Source: Chryseobacterium gleum (GTDB lineage Bacteria > Bacteroidota > Bacteroidia > Flavobacteriales_C > GCA-002722245). Taken from it: DNA of 6,886 bases. The translations under genes and the position numbers were made by a program. Location: assembly GCA_945903925.1 (NCBI GenBank), contig CAMDPJ010000127.1:1-6886 (forward strand), written 5' to 3'. This document shows positions 1 through 6,309 of the stretch, piece after piece. The notes beneath the pieces were generated by a model that searched no databases, had not been told where the DNA came from, and saw only the letters and a list, made by a program, of their open reading frames with translations. Position 1 is the first letter of the stretch. Each line of letters begins with the position of its first letter.

Positions 1-805
1 GAATTTTTGAACCTATTAATTTTCCTCCTCTGTATTCTTCTACCACCACACCAATTACGAAAAGGCCTATGCTTTTGGGTGTACCTGTAATCTCTCCTGT
101 TAAGCTATCTATTTGAATATTTGAATTCAATGGATCGGCAGCTGTGTAAGGAGCACTAAATAATACAGTTGGAATTGGTGGTGTAGTGGTAGAACCTCCA
201 CTTACATCACCATACGGGTTAGCCAATCTATATTTAAGTAAATCTCCATCTGCATCGGTGGCCGAAAAGTCAACACTCATGGGCATATTGGTGCAAATTT
301 CTGAAGGGGGTAAGCTATTAAAAACAGGAGCACTGTTGTTACTGTTTACCAATTCATCTCCAGGTAGTTTTAGCACATAAACCTGTCCGGTTGCCCCCGG
401 CGAAATCATATTGGTAATATTCGAATTTCTGCAGCAACTGCCGTATGCCAAAGTATATCCGCCCGTAATTAATGGCAGCACATCGGTGCCTTCTAAAACT
501 ACTCGTCCCACACATGTGCCTGCTATAGAGGTGGCACAAACATTTTGTATCACTGGCAGCGTGTCTCTTAGAATTATATTGAGTGTGATCATCCTTACTA
601 AGGCATTAGAAGAGTTATAAACCTCAAAACTTTGTGATGAGGGCATACCCGAAACACGCGAGCAATCGATATAAGTGGTTAGTCTAAATTTGTAGTTATC
701 ACCACCAATATTAATGGCCTCTAACTCGCCACCAAACACGTGCACCGCGCTTAATGGCAAACATAGGAGCATATTCAAAATGAATGTAAAAAAATATTTT
801 TTCAT
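1..805 (-). CDS. N-terminus of a large secreted surface protein, probable T9SS cargo (partial, runs off left edge)
   Basis: The frame is open from ATG at 805 to the window edge, giving 268 residues without a stop. Residues 1-20 form a Sec signal peptide: two lysines, a hydrophobic core and LSA before the likely cleavage site, so the mature chain would begin VHVFGGELEA. What follows fits the N-terminal region common in huge Bacteroidota surface proteins that carry PKD-type repeats and a C-terminal gliding-motility/type B sorting domain: the HxxGGE start, a TTYIDC stretch (about 43-48), GGYTLAYGSCCRN (115-127), NSAPVFNSLPP (157-167), an EIC cysteine (171) and an acidic DADGD loop (184-188). Cysteines at 48, 90, 98, 124, 125 and 171 suggest disulfides in an exported protein. 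Export by Sec and then the type IX system is inferred from family resemblance; the sorting domain lies outside the window. Full length, ligand and role are unknown. A 268-base gap separates it from the kinase gene, so it probably has its own promoter. Confidence 0.85.
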   Translation of the reverse strand, partial: MKKYFFTFILNMLLCLPLSAVHVFGGELEAINIGGDNYKFRLTTYIDCSRVSGMPSSQSFEVYNSSNALVRMITLNIILRDTLPVIQNVCATSIAGTCVGRVVLEGTDVLPLITGGYTLAYGSCCRNSNITNMISPGATGQVYVLKLPGDELVNSNNSAPVFNSLPPSEICTNMPMSVDFSATDADGDLLKYRLANPYGDVSGGSTTTPPIPTVLFSAPYTAADPLNSNIQIDSLTGEITGTPKSIGLFVIGVVVEEYRGGKLIGSKI

Positions 806-1073
806 CAATGAATCCCCATTTATAATAAGTAGTGCGTTAAAGCCGCAAGTAGAAATATACGTGAAAAGGTAATAAAAAGAAAAAGAAAAAAATAAATTAA
901 TTGCGATTTGCTTTCAATAATTCTTTGATTTGGGTTTAGGAATACTGTGAAAAAATCAAGTTACTACTGCACGATATTGATTTGCTGAAAGACGAGACAG
1001 TTGTTGTGTTTATTCAAACTAAAAAATGTGGGAATTTACTTTTTGAATGGGTTTTATACTATCGCGAATTCCT
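806..1073. other. Intergenic region, no gene found
   Basis: This stretch lies between the stop of the mini-kinase gene and the start of the secreted-protein gene and should carry the latter's promoter. The only candidate on the minus strand is TATATTTC at 859-852, one base off the Bacteroidota -7 box, 47 bases before the ATG; no TTG lies at the right distance upstream, so I do not call it. The part at 870-900 is almost all A and purine on the plus strand. I see no terminator, repeat or RNA gene. Confidence 0.5.
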
Positions 1074-1593
1074 CTACCTATTCATAAAATAAGAACGAAA
1101 TGCATTCATTTCGTTTTTTTCTATTTCCAAATATTTTTCAAAAATGGGGTCGCCTACTTGTGATTTTAAGGCAGAGAGACCAACGTCTATTAAACGCAAT
1201 CCTTCGTTGGTGAGTAATATGTTGTCGAAGGTTAAACCACCAATATTCGATGGCCTTATTAAATCGCGATGTACAAATCCTGCTTTGTGCAATTGGCTCA
1301 ATTCATCTTCAAAAACATCTAACCAAAGCATTCTTATTTCTTCTTCGTAAGCCCTAAAATCAATAGGATAAATTCTTTCCATCACCAGCATTTCGGCATT
1401 GATGTTTTCGTTGAATTCTAATCGCTTAAATTTCACCACCAAATCATTGATGCTGTTGGCAAATTTCATTTTGTCGGCTTCCGACCCCGATATCAAAACG
1501 AGTATCTCCCACAAACAACTTGTCGACTTCCTTTTCAGAAAGTACAATAACTGTATTGTTGGCTCCTGATGATAGTCGTTTTGGGTACTTCAT
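1074..1593 (-). pseudogene. Small protein-kinase-fold protein, frameshifted by one extra G
   Basis: Two minus-strand frames together encode one kinase-like protein. The first starts at ATG 1593 and reads in frame to GGGG at 1488-1485; as it stands it ends at 1444 after 49 residues. The second carries the rest to TAG at 1076-1074. Dropping one G gives a continuous 172-residue product with DIGSEADK across the join. Visible motifs in that composite are a degenerate glycine-rich loop SSGANNTVIVL (8-18), a VDKLF lysine (25), HRD (108-110), a possible magnesium-binding Asn in TFDNILL (124, or N116), and DVG replacing DFG (136-138). It is far shorter than a standard 250-300 residue kinase domain; the C-lobe ends soon after DVG. 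Start to secA stop is 8 bases, so it is probably co-transcribed and translationally coupled with secA. The break may be a true mutation, a homopolymer sequencing error or a +1 recoding site. Substrate unknown; kinase fold fairly sure, activity not. Confidence 0.75.
1094..1120. terminator. Hairpin with T-tract, terminator-like, inside the 3' end of the kinase gene
   Basis: A perfect 9-bp inverted repeat, AACGAAATG (1094-1102) and CATTTCGTT (1107-1115), encloses a 4-base loop and is followed on the plus strand by a run of seven T (1114-1120). On the minus strand the hairpin is followed by CTTATTTTATG, a poorer U-tract. It could end readthrough in either direction, but no plus-strand gene needs it, and on the minus strand it would cut the secA-kinase message about 20 bases before the kinase stop. 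The stem is A+T-rich, so chance remains possible. Confidence 0.35.
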
Positions 1594-1601
1594 TTTTTTA
1601 A

Positions 1602-4600
1602 TTAAACCGTCTCCATCTTTCCATGGCACTGTTTGTATTTCTTGCCACTTCCGCACGGACAAGGGTCGTTTCTTCCCGCCTTGGGCTCTACTCTTACTGG
1701 TTCTTGTTTTTTTGGTGCAGGCTGTTCCAATTGCGATTCTGCGCTTTCGTGTTGTGCTTTCAATCCTTTGTCGGGCGCTTCAATTCGAGCTGCTTCTCTA
1801 GCTGGCTGACCTTGATTTTGCATAATCTCGGCTTTGAATAAGAATGAACCTATCTCGTAGTTCAATTTATTCACCATCGATTTGAACAAGTTGAACGATT
1901 CGAATTTGTAAATTAACAATGGGTCTTTTTGCTCGATAGAGGCGTTTTGCACGTTGCCACGCAAGTCATCCATCTCACGAAGATGTTCTCTCCACGCGTC
2001 ATCAATATTGAATAAAACTATACTTTTTTTAAGTGCATTGCCAATTTCTTTTCCTTCGCTTTCGTAAGCCTTTTTGAGGTTCACACCAATTTGGAAGATA
2101 TGCTCTCCATCGGCGCTAAAAGGAATGGCTAAATTGGTGAATTGTTGCCCCTGATTTTCGTAAATGTTTTTAATCACTGGCCAAGCTTGAACGCGTAATC
2201 TTTCCTTTCTGTCTTCATATGTCTTCACTACCAAATCAGATAATTTCATGTATAAAGTCTCTGCATTTGAATTGGCAAATTCTTCAGCGCTAAAAGGTAA
2301 TTCTACTGCAAATGATTTTAAAATATCTAAACGGAAACCTTCATAGTCTTTAGTAACAGAATGTGAGGTGATAATGTGTTCTAACAAATCTAAAATCAAG
2401 TTTGAAATATCAACGCTCAATCTATCGCCATATAATGCGTTTCTTCTGCGTTTGTAAATTACTTCACGTTGCGAGTTCATTACGTTGTCGTATTCCAACA
2501 ATCGTTTACGAATTCCAAAGTTGTTTTCTTCTACTTTCTTTTGAGCGCGTTCGATAGATTTGGTGATCATTCCGGCTTGAATCACTTCGCCTTCTTTGTA
2601 GCCCATTCTATCCATTATTTTCGCGATTCTTTCAGAACCAAAACGACGCATCAATTGATCTTCTAGCGATACGAAAAATTGAGAAGAACCTGGGTCACCT
2701 TGTCTGCCTGCACGACCGCGTAACTGTCTGTCAACTCTTCGTGAGTCATGACGCTCAGTACCTACAATAGCCAAACCGCCCGCTTTTCTAACTTCATCAG
2801 AAAGCTTGATATCGGTACCTCTACCTGCCATATTCGTAGCGATGGTAACCATAGCCGATTGTCCGGCTTCCTTCACCACCTGCGCTTCCTGCTGATGTCT
2901 TTTCGCATTCAATACATTGTGCTTGATACCGCGCATTTGAAGCATACGGCTCAACAACTCAGAAATCTCTACCGATGTAGTTCCCACCAATACTGGTCTT
3001 CCAGCTTGAGTCAATTCGGTAATTTCTTCAATTACCGCTGTATATTTTTCACGTTGCGTTTTGTAAATTTTATCCTCCATATCTTTTCTAGAGATAGGTC
3101 GGTTGGTAGGAATGGTGGTAACATCTAACTTGTAAATATCCCATAGTTCACCCGCTTCAGTTTCTGCAGTGCCCGTCATACCGCACAACTTATGGTACAT
3201 TCTAAAGTAGTTTTGCAAAGTAACTGTAGCATGTGTTTGAGTAGTGGCTTCAATCTTCACATTTTCTTTGGCTTCAATAGATTGATGTAAACCATCGCTC
3301 CATCTTCTACCGTCCATGATACGGCCGGTTTGCTCATCTACAATTTTAACTTCATTATCGATGATCACATACTCCACATCTTTTTCAAATAATGTATATG
3401 CTTTCAACAACTGATTCATGGTATGAATACGATCGGCTTTAACGCTGTATTCTTTAATTAAATCATCTTTCTTGGTAATTTTTTCTTTGTCGCTGATAGA
3501 TGAAGTTTCAATTTTAGCTACTTCAGAACCAATATCTGTCAGCACGAAGAAATCACGGTCAGATACATATTGCGCCAAATGATCGATACCTTTTTCTGTT
3601 AAATCAATAGAGTTATTTTTCTCATCAATCACAAAAAACAATTCAGAATCGGCCACGCGCATTTGCTTTCCATGCTCTTGTAAATGTGTATTTTCTGTTT
3701 TTTGTAATTGTTGTTTAATCCCCGATTCAGATAAAAACTTGATTAATGCTTTGTTTTTGGGTAAACCCCGGTAAGCGCGCAAGAGAGCTACTCCACCTTC
3801 GTCTTTATTTCCTTCTGCCAATAGCTTTTTAGCGTCTGCCAAAACCTTAGTAACGTAAGTTCTTTGCGCCGCTACAATTTTTTCAACGAAGGGTTTAAGT
3901 TCGTTGAATTGTAGGTTTTGTTTGTGTTTAGTCGGACCAGAAATAATCAACGGCGTTCTTGCGTCATCAATCAAAACTGAATCCACCTCATCTACGATAG
4001 CAAAATGATGCTTACGTTGAACGAGTTGATCTAAACTTACCGACATGTTATCTCTCAAATAATCGAAGCCAAATTCGTTGTTGGTTCCGTACGTGATGTC
4101 ACATAGGTAAGCGCGTTTTCTTCCTTCAGAATGCGGCTCGTAACGGTCGATACAATCTATGGTTAAGCCGTGAAATTCGAACAATGGCGCCATCCATTCA
4201 CAGTCACGTTTTGCTAAGTAGTCGTTCACCGTTACCAAGTGAACTCCTTTGCCGGCAAGTGCATTAAGATAAACGGGCAGAGTAGCTACTAACGTTTTAC
4301 CTTCTCCTGTAGACATCTCAGAAATTCTTCCTTTATGTAAGTTGATACCACCAATGAGCTGCACATCGTAGTGTATCATATCCCATTTGATTTCATTCCC
4401 GCCGGCATTCCATGAGTTGAAATAAATTGCTTTATCACCTTCAATCTCTACGTTGTCTTTTCTAGCGGCAAGCTCTTTATCGAAATCGCTTGCGGCTACT
4501 TCCACTTCTTTGTTTTCGGTGAAACGACGAGCGGTATCTTTCATAACAGCAAAAGCCTCGGGAAGTATTTCCAACAAGGCTTTTTCGATTTTTTCATCTA

Positions 4601-4895
4601 ATTTTTTGGTGAGAGCATCGGCGTTTTCATAGGCTCTCGATTTATCGTCCATGCTAACACCAGCAGCTTCTGCATCAATTTTTATCTTAGCGATGGCCGC
4701 TTCTTCTTCTTCCAACTGTTCCGCAATTCGTTGTTTGAACTCGGCAGTTTTAGCTCTCAATTGGTCGTTGGTAAGTGAAGAAAGTTTGGCATATTCTACT
4801 TTTATTTTTTCCACCAAAGGCATAATTTCTTTAATATCGCGATCGGATTTCTTCCCAAAAATTCCGGTAAATAACTTTTCTACTGCTTTAATCAT
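1602..4895 (-). CDS. secA: Protein translocase subunit SecA, ATPase motor
   Basis: SecA is the cytoplasmic ATPase that binds preproteins and drives them through SecYEG. All expected parts are visible in 1097 residues: Walker A MSTGEGKT (194-201), DEVDS (302-306) followed by IDDARTPLIISGP, the VDEQTGR and GRRWSDGLHQ region (519-538), CGMTGTAETEA (571-581), motif V ATNMAGRGTD (686-695), motif VI with QLRGRAGRQG (724-733), the helical scaffold/two-helix-finger stretch from about 966 to 1020, and a C-terminal SEC-C zinc site with C1079, C1081, C1090 and H1091. It is about 200 residues longer than the 901-residue E. coli protein: roughly 90 extra residues lie before Walker A and 50-60 more between about 322 and 410, both usual in this phylum. 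The ATG at 4895 gives a typical MIKAVEKLF start and sits just below a good promoter. The fingertip tyrosine (Tyr794 in E. coli) appears to be Ile987. The kinase gene follows 8 bases after the TAA. Confidence 0.98.
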   Translation of the reverse strand: MIKAVEKLFTGIFGKKSDRDIKEIMPLVEKIKVEYAKLSSLTNDQLRAKTAEFKQRIAEQLEEEEAAIAKIKIDAEAAGVSMDDKSRAYENADALTKKLDEKIEKALLEILPEAFAVMKDTARRFTENKEVEVAASDFDKELAARKDNVEIEGDKAIYFNSWNAGGNEIKWDMIHYDVQLIGGINLHKGRISEMSTGEGKTLVATLPVYLNALAGKGVHLVTVNDYLAKRDCEWMAPLFEFHGLTIDCIDRYEPHSEGRKRAYLCDITYGTNNEFGFDYLRDNMSVSLDQLVQRKHHFAIVDEVDSVLIDDARTPLIISGPTKHKQNLQFNELKPFVEKIVAAQRTYVTKVLADAKKLLAEGNKDEGGVALLRAYRGLPKNKALIKFLSESGIKQQLQKTENTHLQEHGKQMRVADSELFFVIDEKNNSIDLTEKGIDHLAQYVSDRDFFVLTDIGSEVAKIETSSISDKEKITKKDDLIKEYSVKADRIHTMNQLLKAYTLFEKDVEYVIIDNEVKIVDEQTGRIMDGRRWSDGLHQSIEAKENVKIEATTQTHATVTLQNYFRMYHKLCGMTGTAETEAGELWDIYKLDVTTIPTNRPISRKDMEDKIYKTQREKYTAVIEEITELTQAGRPVLVGTTSVEISELLSRMLQMRGIKHNVLNAKRHQQEAQVVKEAGQSAMVTIATNMAGRGTDIKLSDEVRKAGGLAIVGTERHDSRRVDRQLRGRAGRQGDPGSSQFFVSLEDQLMRRFGSERIAKIMDRMGYKEGEVIQAGMITKSIERAQKKVEENNFGIRKRLLEYDNVMNSQREVIYKRRRNALYGDRLSVDISNLILDLLEHIITSHSVTKDYEGFRLDILKSFAVELPFSAEEFANSNAETLYMKLSDLVVKTYEDRKERLRVQAWPVIKNIYENQGQQFTNLAIPFSADGEHIFQIGVNLKKAYESEGKEIGNALKKSIVLFNIDDAWREHLREMDDLRGNVQNASIEQKDPLLIYKFESFNLFKSMVNKLNYEIGSFLFKAEIMQNQGQPAREAARIEAPDKGLKAQHESAESQLEQPAPKKQEPVRVEPKAGRNDPCPCGSGKKYKQCHGKMETV

Positions 4896-4902
4896 GAAAC
4901 AT
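4888..4902 (-). other. Four-codon ORF (Met-Phe-His-Asp-stop) overlapping the secA start
   Basis: An ATG at 4902-4900, out of frame with secA, opens ATG TTT CAT GAT TAA and closes at 4888, so it covers the secA ATG at 4895-4893. It lies within the predicted short secA leader. A ribosome starting here would end just inside secA, which could tune initiation. It may be chance in A+T-rich DNA; the ORF itself is certain, its use is not. Confidence 0.2.
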
Positions 4903-4919
4903 GTTTTTTAAAAGAATTT

Positions 4920-4947
4920 CAAATTTACTGTAAATCGTTGAATTCAA
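4920..4947 (-). promoter_or_regulatory. secA promoter, Bacteroidota type
   Basis: On the minus strand TTG (4947-4945), 17 bases of spacer and TAAATTTG (4927-4920) match the TTG-N17-23-TAnnTTTG consensus of the Bacteroidota primary sigma factor. Transcription should start around 4913-4916, leaving a leader of about 20 bases before the secA ATG at 4895. The leader has no obvious Shine-Dalgarno sequence, as is normal in this phylum. Confidence 0.7.
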
Positions 4948-4967
4948 AAATTAAACCGAGGGTAGAT

Positions 4968-5020
4968 TTTCGACTTTCTGACTTAATAAGTCAGAAATAA
5001 AAGTAAATGCTAGTCAGAAA
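4968..5020. repeat. Cluster of TTTCtGACTT half-sites with a perfect 10-bp dyad, possible operator
   Basis: TTTCTGACTT (4975-4984) and AAGTCAGAAA (4988-4997) form a perfect 10-bp inverted repeat with a 3-base spacer. Two more copies flank it: TTTCGACTT (4968-4976, one base short) and TAGTCAGAAA (5011-5020, one base changed). The dyad is centred about 40 bases upstream of the secA -33 box. Neither strand has a T-run after the hairpin, so it does not look like a terminator. It could bind a regulator of secA or form a hairpin in readthrough RNA from the DUF2795 gene; the sequence alone does not say which. Confidence 0.5.
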
Positions 5021-5033
5021 GGCAGAAGCAATT

Positions 5034-5062
5034 AAAAAACCCCCGTCAGCTGACGAGGGTTT
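5034..5062 (-). terminator. Intrinsic terminator of the DUF2795 gene
   Basis: Read on the minus strand, ACCCTCGTC (5060-5052) and GACGGGGGT (5047-5039) pair over 9 bp around an AGCT loop, with one U-G wobble that would be a mismatch in the opposite transcript. A run of six T follows immediately (5039-5034). It begins about 13 bases after the TAA of the 73-residue gene and insulates that gene from secA. Confidence 0.9.
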
Positions 5063-5074
5063 CTTAACAAAATC

Positions 5075-5296
5075 TTAATATTCATCTTCATTGAACAGGA
5101 AGTCATCTTTGGTAGGGTAATCTGGCCAAATCTCTTCAATCGATTCGTAGGGCTCACCTTCGTCTTCAATTTCTTGTAGGTTTTCAATCACTTCCATCGG
5201 AGCACCTGAGCGCTGAGCATAGTCAATCAACTCGTCTTTGGTGGCTGGCCAAGGAGCATCTGTTAAATAAGAGGCCAATTCTAGTGTCCAATACAT
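5075..5296 (-). CDS. DUF2795 domain protein, 73 residues
   Basis: A small, strongly acidic protein that I recognise as the short DUF2795 protein of Bacteroidota. The N-terminal half (about 2-45) holds the conserved core, with TLELASYL, APWPATKDELIDYA and RSGAPMEVIENLQEI, and looks like a compact helical unit. The C-terminal tail (about 46-73) is rich in Asp, Glu and aromatics, with EEIWPDYPTKDDF and a final NEDEY. There is no signal peptide or membrane segment, so it should be cytoplasmic. Its function is not known to me; the high conservation of such proteins suggests a basic role. It is a single-gene unit with a promoter 38-66 bases upstream of its ATG and a strong terminator 13 bases after the stop, so it is probably expressed independently of both neighbours. 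Confidence 0.93.
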   Translation of the reverse strand: MYWTLELASYLTDAPWPATKDELIDYAQRSGAPMEVIENLQEIEDEGEPYESIEEIWPDYPTKDDFLFNEDEY

Positions 5297-5333
5297 AATA
5301 TCTGTGTTTTTTTAAAATTCTCTATTCTAAACG

Positions 5334-5362
5334 CAAAAATAGATTTTTTGTTTACACTGCAA
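5334..5362 (-). promoter_or_regulatory. Promoter of the DUF2795 gene, Bacteroidota type
   Basis: On the minus strand TTG (5362-5360, inside TTTTG), 18 bases of spacer and TATTTTTG (5341-5334) fit TTG-N17-23-TAnnTTTG exactly. The start of transcription should fall near 5327-5330, about 30 bases before the ATG at 5296. Confidence 0.7.
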
Positions 5363-5402
5363 AATATTTTTGAGTTAATTAAAAAATAGACTTTGATTGA
5401 GG

Positions 5403-5954
5403 CTATATTTTTTTAGGTATCCAAGCTTGTTCTTTCACCTCGCTGTCAAAGCCTGTTTTGCGCGCCAGCATGAAAAGGTAGTCTGAAAGTCGGTTTAATA
5501 ATTTGATGGTGTGTGGATGGATCTCACTCTGTAAATTTAAGGTCACTATTCTGCGTTCAGTTCTTCTGCAAACTGCTCTGCAAACATGAATATGAGAAAG
5601 TATAATGTTTCCGCCGGGCAAAATAAAATGTTTTTGTTCGGGCATTGGTTCATTCATCTCATCAATGGCAACTTCTAAATCACCTACTAAGTTTTCGTTG
5701 AATTCGGGAAGCAGCAAACCTGATCTTTTAGCATCGGCAGCCAAATGAGCACCAATGGTAAAAAGTTCGGTTTGTATATCGATGATTAAATTTTGTTGAT
5801 GGGGGTGTATGTCTAAGGAACGAATCAATCCTAAATAAGAATTTAATTCGTCGATGGTTCCGTAAGCCTCCAAACGCAAATCGCTTTTCGATACGCGCCT
5901 GCCGCCATACAATCCTGTTTCCCCTAAGTCCCCCGTTTTGGTATAAATTTTCAT
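5403..5954 (-). CDS. PduO-type ATP:cob(I)alamin adenosyltransferase
   Basis: This enzyme transfers the 5'-deoxyadenosyl group of ATP to reduced cob(I)alamin (or cobyrinic acid diamide), making the cofactor used by mutases such as methylmalonyl-CoA mutase. Its 183 residues are the usual length for a single-domain PduO/MMAB family member. Visible motifs are the N-terminal ATP loop YTKTGDLGETGLYGG (4-18), RRVSKSD (19-25), EAYGTIDELNSYLG (29-42) with Asp35, FILPGG (110-115), the helix HIHVCRAVCRRTER (121-134) and NRLSDYLFMLARK (154-166). Asp35 and Arg126 match the Asp-Arg pair known from Lactobacillus reuteri PduO, and Phe110 the phenylalanine beside the corrin. The start at 5954 places the conserved MKIYTKTGD at the very N-terminus. 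No cobalamin biosynthesis or mutase gene is adjacent and no cobalamin riboswitch is evident upstream, so it probably works on salvaged B12. No clear promoter was found. Confidence 0.95.
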   Translation of the reverse strand: MKIYTKTGDLGETGLYGGRRVSKSDLRLEAYGTIDELNSYLGLIRSLDIHPHQQNLIIDIQTELFTIGAHLAADAKRSGLLLPEFNENLVGDLEVAIDEMNEPMPEQKHFILPGGNIILSHIHVCRAVCRRTERRIVTLNLQSEIHPHTIKLLNRLSDYLFMLARKTGFDSEVKEQAWIPKKI

Positions 5955-6309
5955 GTTTATTTTCTCTCTGTTTAAAAGTAGGAAAATAGATTGTGGAAAA
6001 AGAATTTCTGACCAATATTTTAATGCTTATCCGCTATTGTGCCTACTTAAGTTTATAGGTGCAATTGCGGATAATCAATTTTTTATTTCTTCTTAGGTTT
6101 TATTGCCTCTCAAATTTGAATTTTCTGTGTTGTACTAAAGTTTTCTGCTGTAACATTCACAATGTGTATTTCCATTGAAACATATGATAAATCAATCCTT
6201 TCCAGACTAGCTAACGAACAGTTTTTTTCGTGCGCTAAATTTTCATCGGTGCCCAGTTGCATCTCAATCTATTTCTCCCAAGTGTTTTGAAAAAAATGGG
6301 GGAATATAC
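5955..6309. other. Intergenic region, no gene found
   Basis: These 355 bases lie between the dehydrogenase stop and the adenosyltransferase start. Both strands are A+T-rich with frequent stops and hold no ORF with recognisable protein character. The one strong structure is the hairpin at 6027-6074. A weak hairpin with an interrupted stem lies at 6208-6237. The nearest promoter-like sequence for the adenosyltransferase gene is TACTTTTA (5980-5973 on the minus strand), one base off the -7 box and without a TTG at the right spacing. I see no B12-box, tRNA or insertion-sequence end. Confidence 0.5.
6027..6074. repeat. Long imperfect hairpin, 19-bp arms
   Basis: Arms at 6027-6045 and 6056-6074 match at 16 of 19 positions around a 10-base loop; the outer eight, TTATCCGC and GCGGATAA, are perfect. 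In a plus-strand transcript two of the three differences become G-U pairs, leaving one U-U mismatch, and TCAATTTTTTATTT follows. In a minus-strand transcript they would be A-C mismatches with no T-run after. The hairpin therefore looks better as a plus-strand RNA structure, although no plus-strand gene is present. It lies 72 bases before the adenosyltransferase ATG. It could be a small mobile palindromic element or a transcription end. Confidence 0.5.

Noticed and set aside
354..620. Short frames on both strands over the secreted-protein gene
   Set aside because: The long frame from 805 has a signal peptide and family motifs and explains this stretch; the others are out of frame with no features of their own.
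852..859. TATATTTC as the -7 box of the secreted-protein gene
   Set aside because: It is one base off the consensus and no TTG lies 17-23 bases upstream; in such A+T-rich DNA this is expected by chance.
2748..3128. Plus-strand frame of 126 codons opposite secA
   Set aside because: It lies wholly within the intact secA coding region on the other strand, shows no recognisable domain and has a composition expected of an antisense frame.
4651..4911. Plus-strand frame of 86 codons, rich in Ser and Ala, opposite the secA N-terminus
   Set aside because: It mirrors the Glu/Ala/Lys-rich helical N-terminal region of SecA on the opposite strand; no promoter or family signature supports it.
5728..6015. 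Minus-strand frame of 95 codons overlapping the start of the adenosyltransferase gene
   Set aside because: It is the shifted reading of the adenosyltransferase N-terminus plus leader, with no protein character.
5955..6309. Cobalamin riboswitch upstream of the adenosyltransferase gene
   Set aside because: Expected because of the gene's substrate, but I find no B12-box-like sequence or matching multi-stem layout on the minus strand.
6270..6309. Terminator of the dehydrogenase gene at the TTCCCCCA / TTGGGAGAA repeat
   Set aside because: On the minus strand the stem has a C-A mismatch and a long T-rich loop, and no T-run follows it, so it does not read as an intrinsic terminator.
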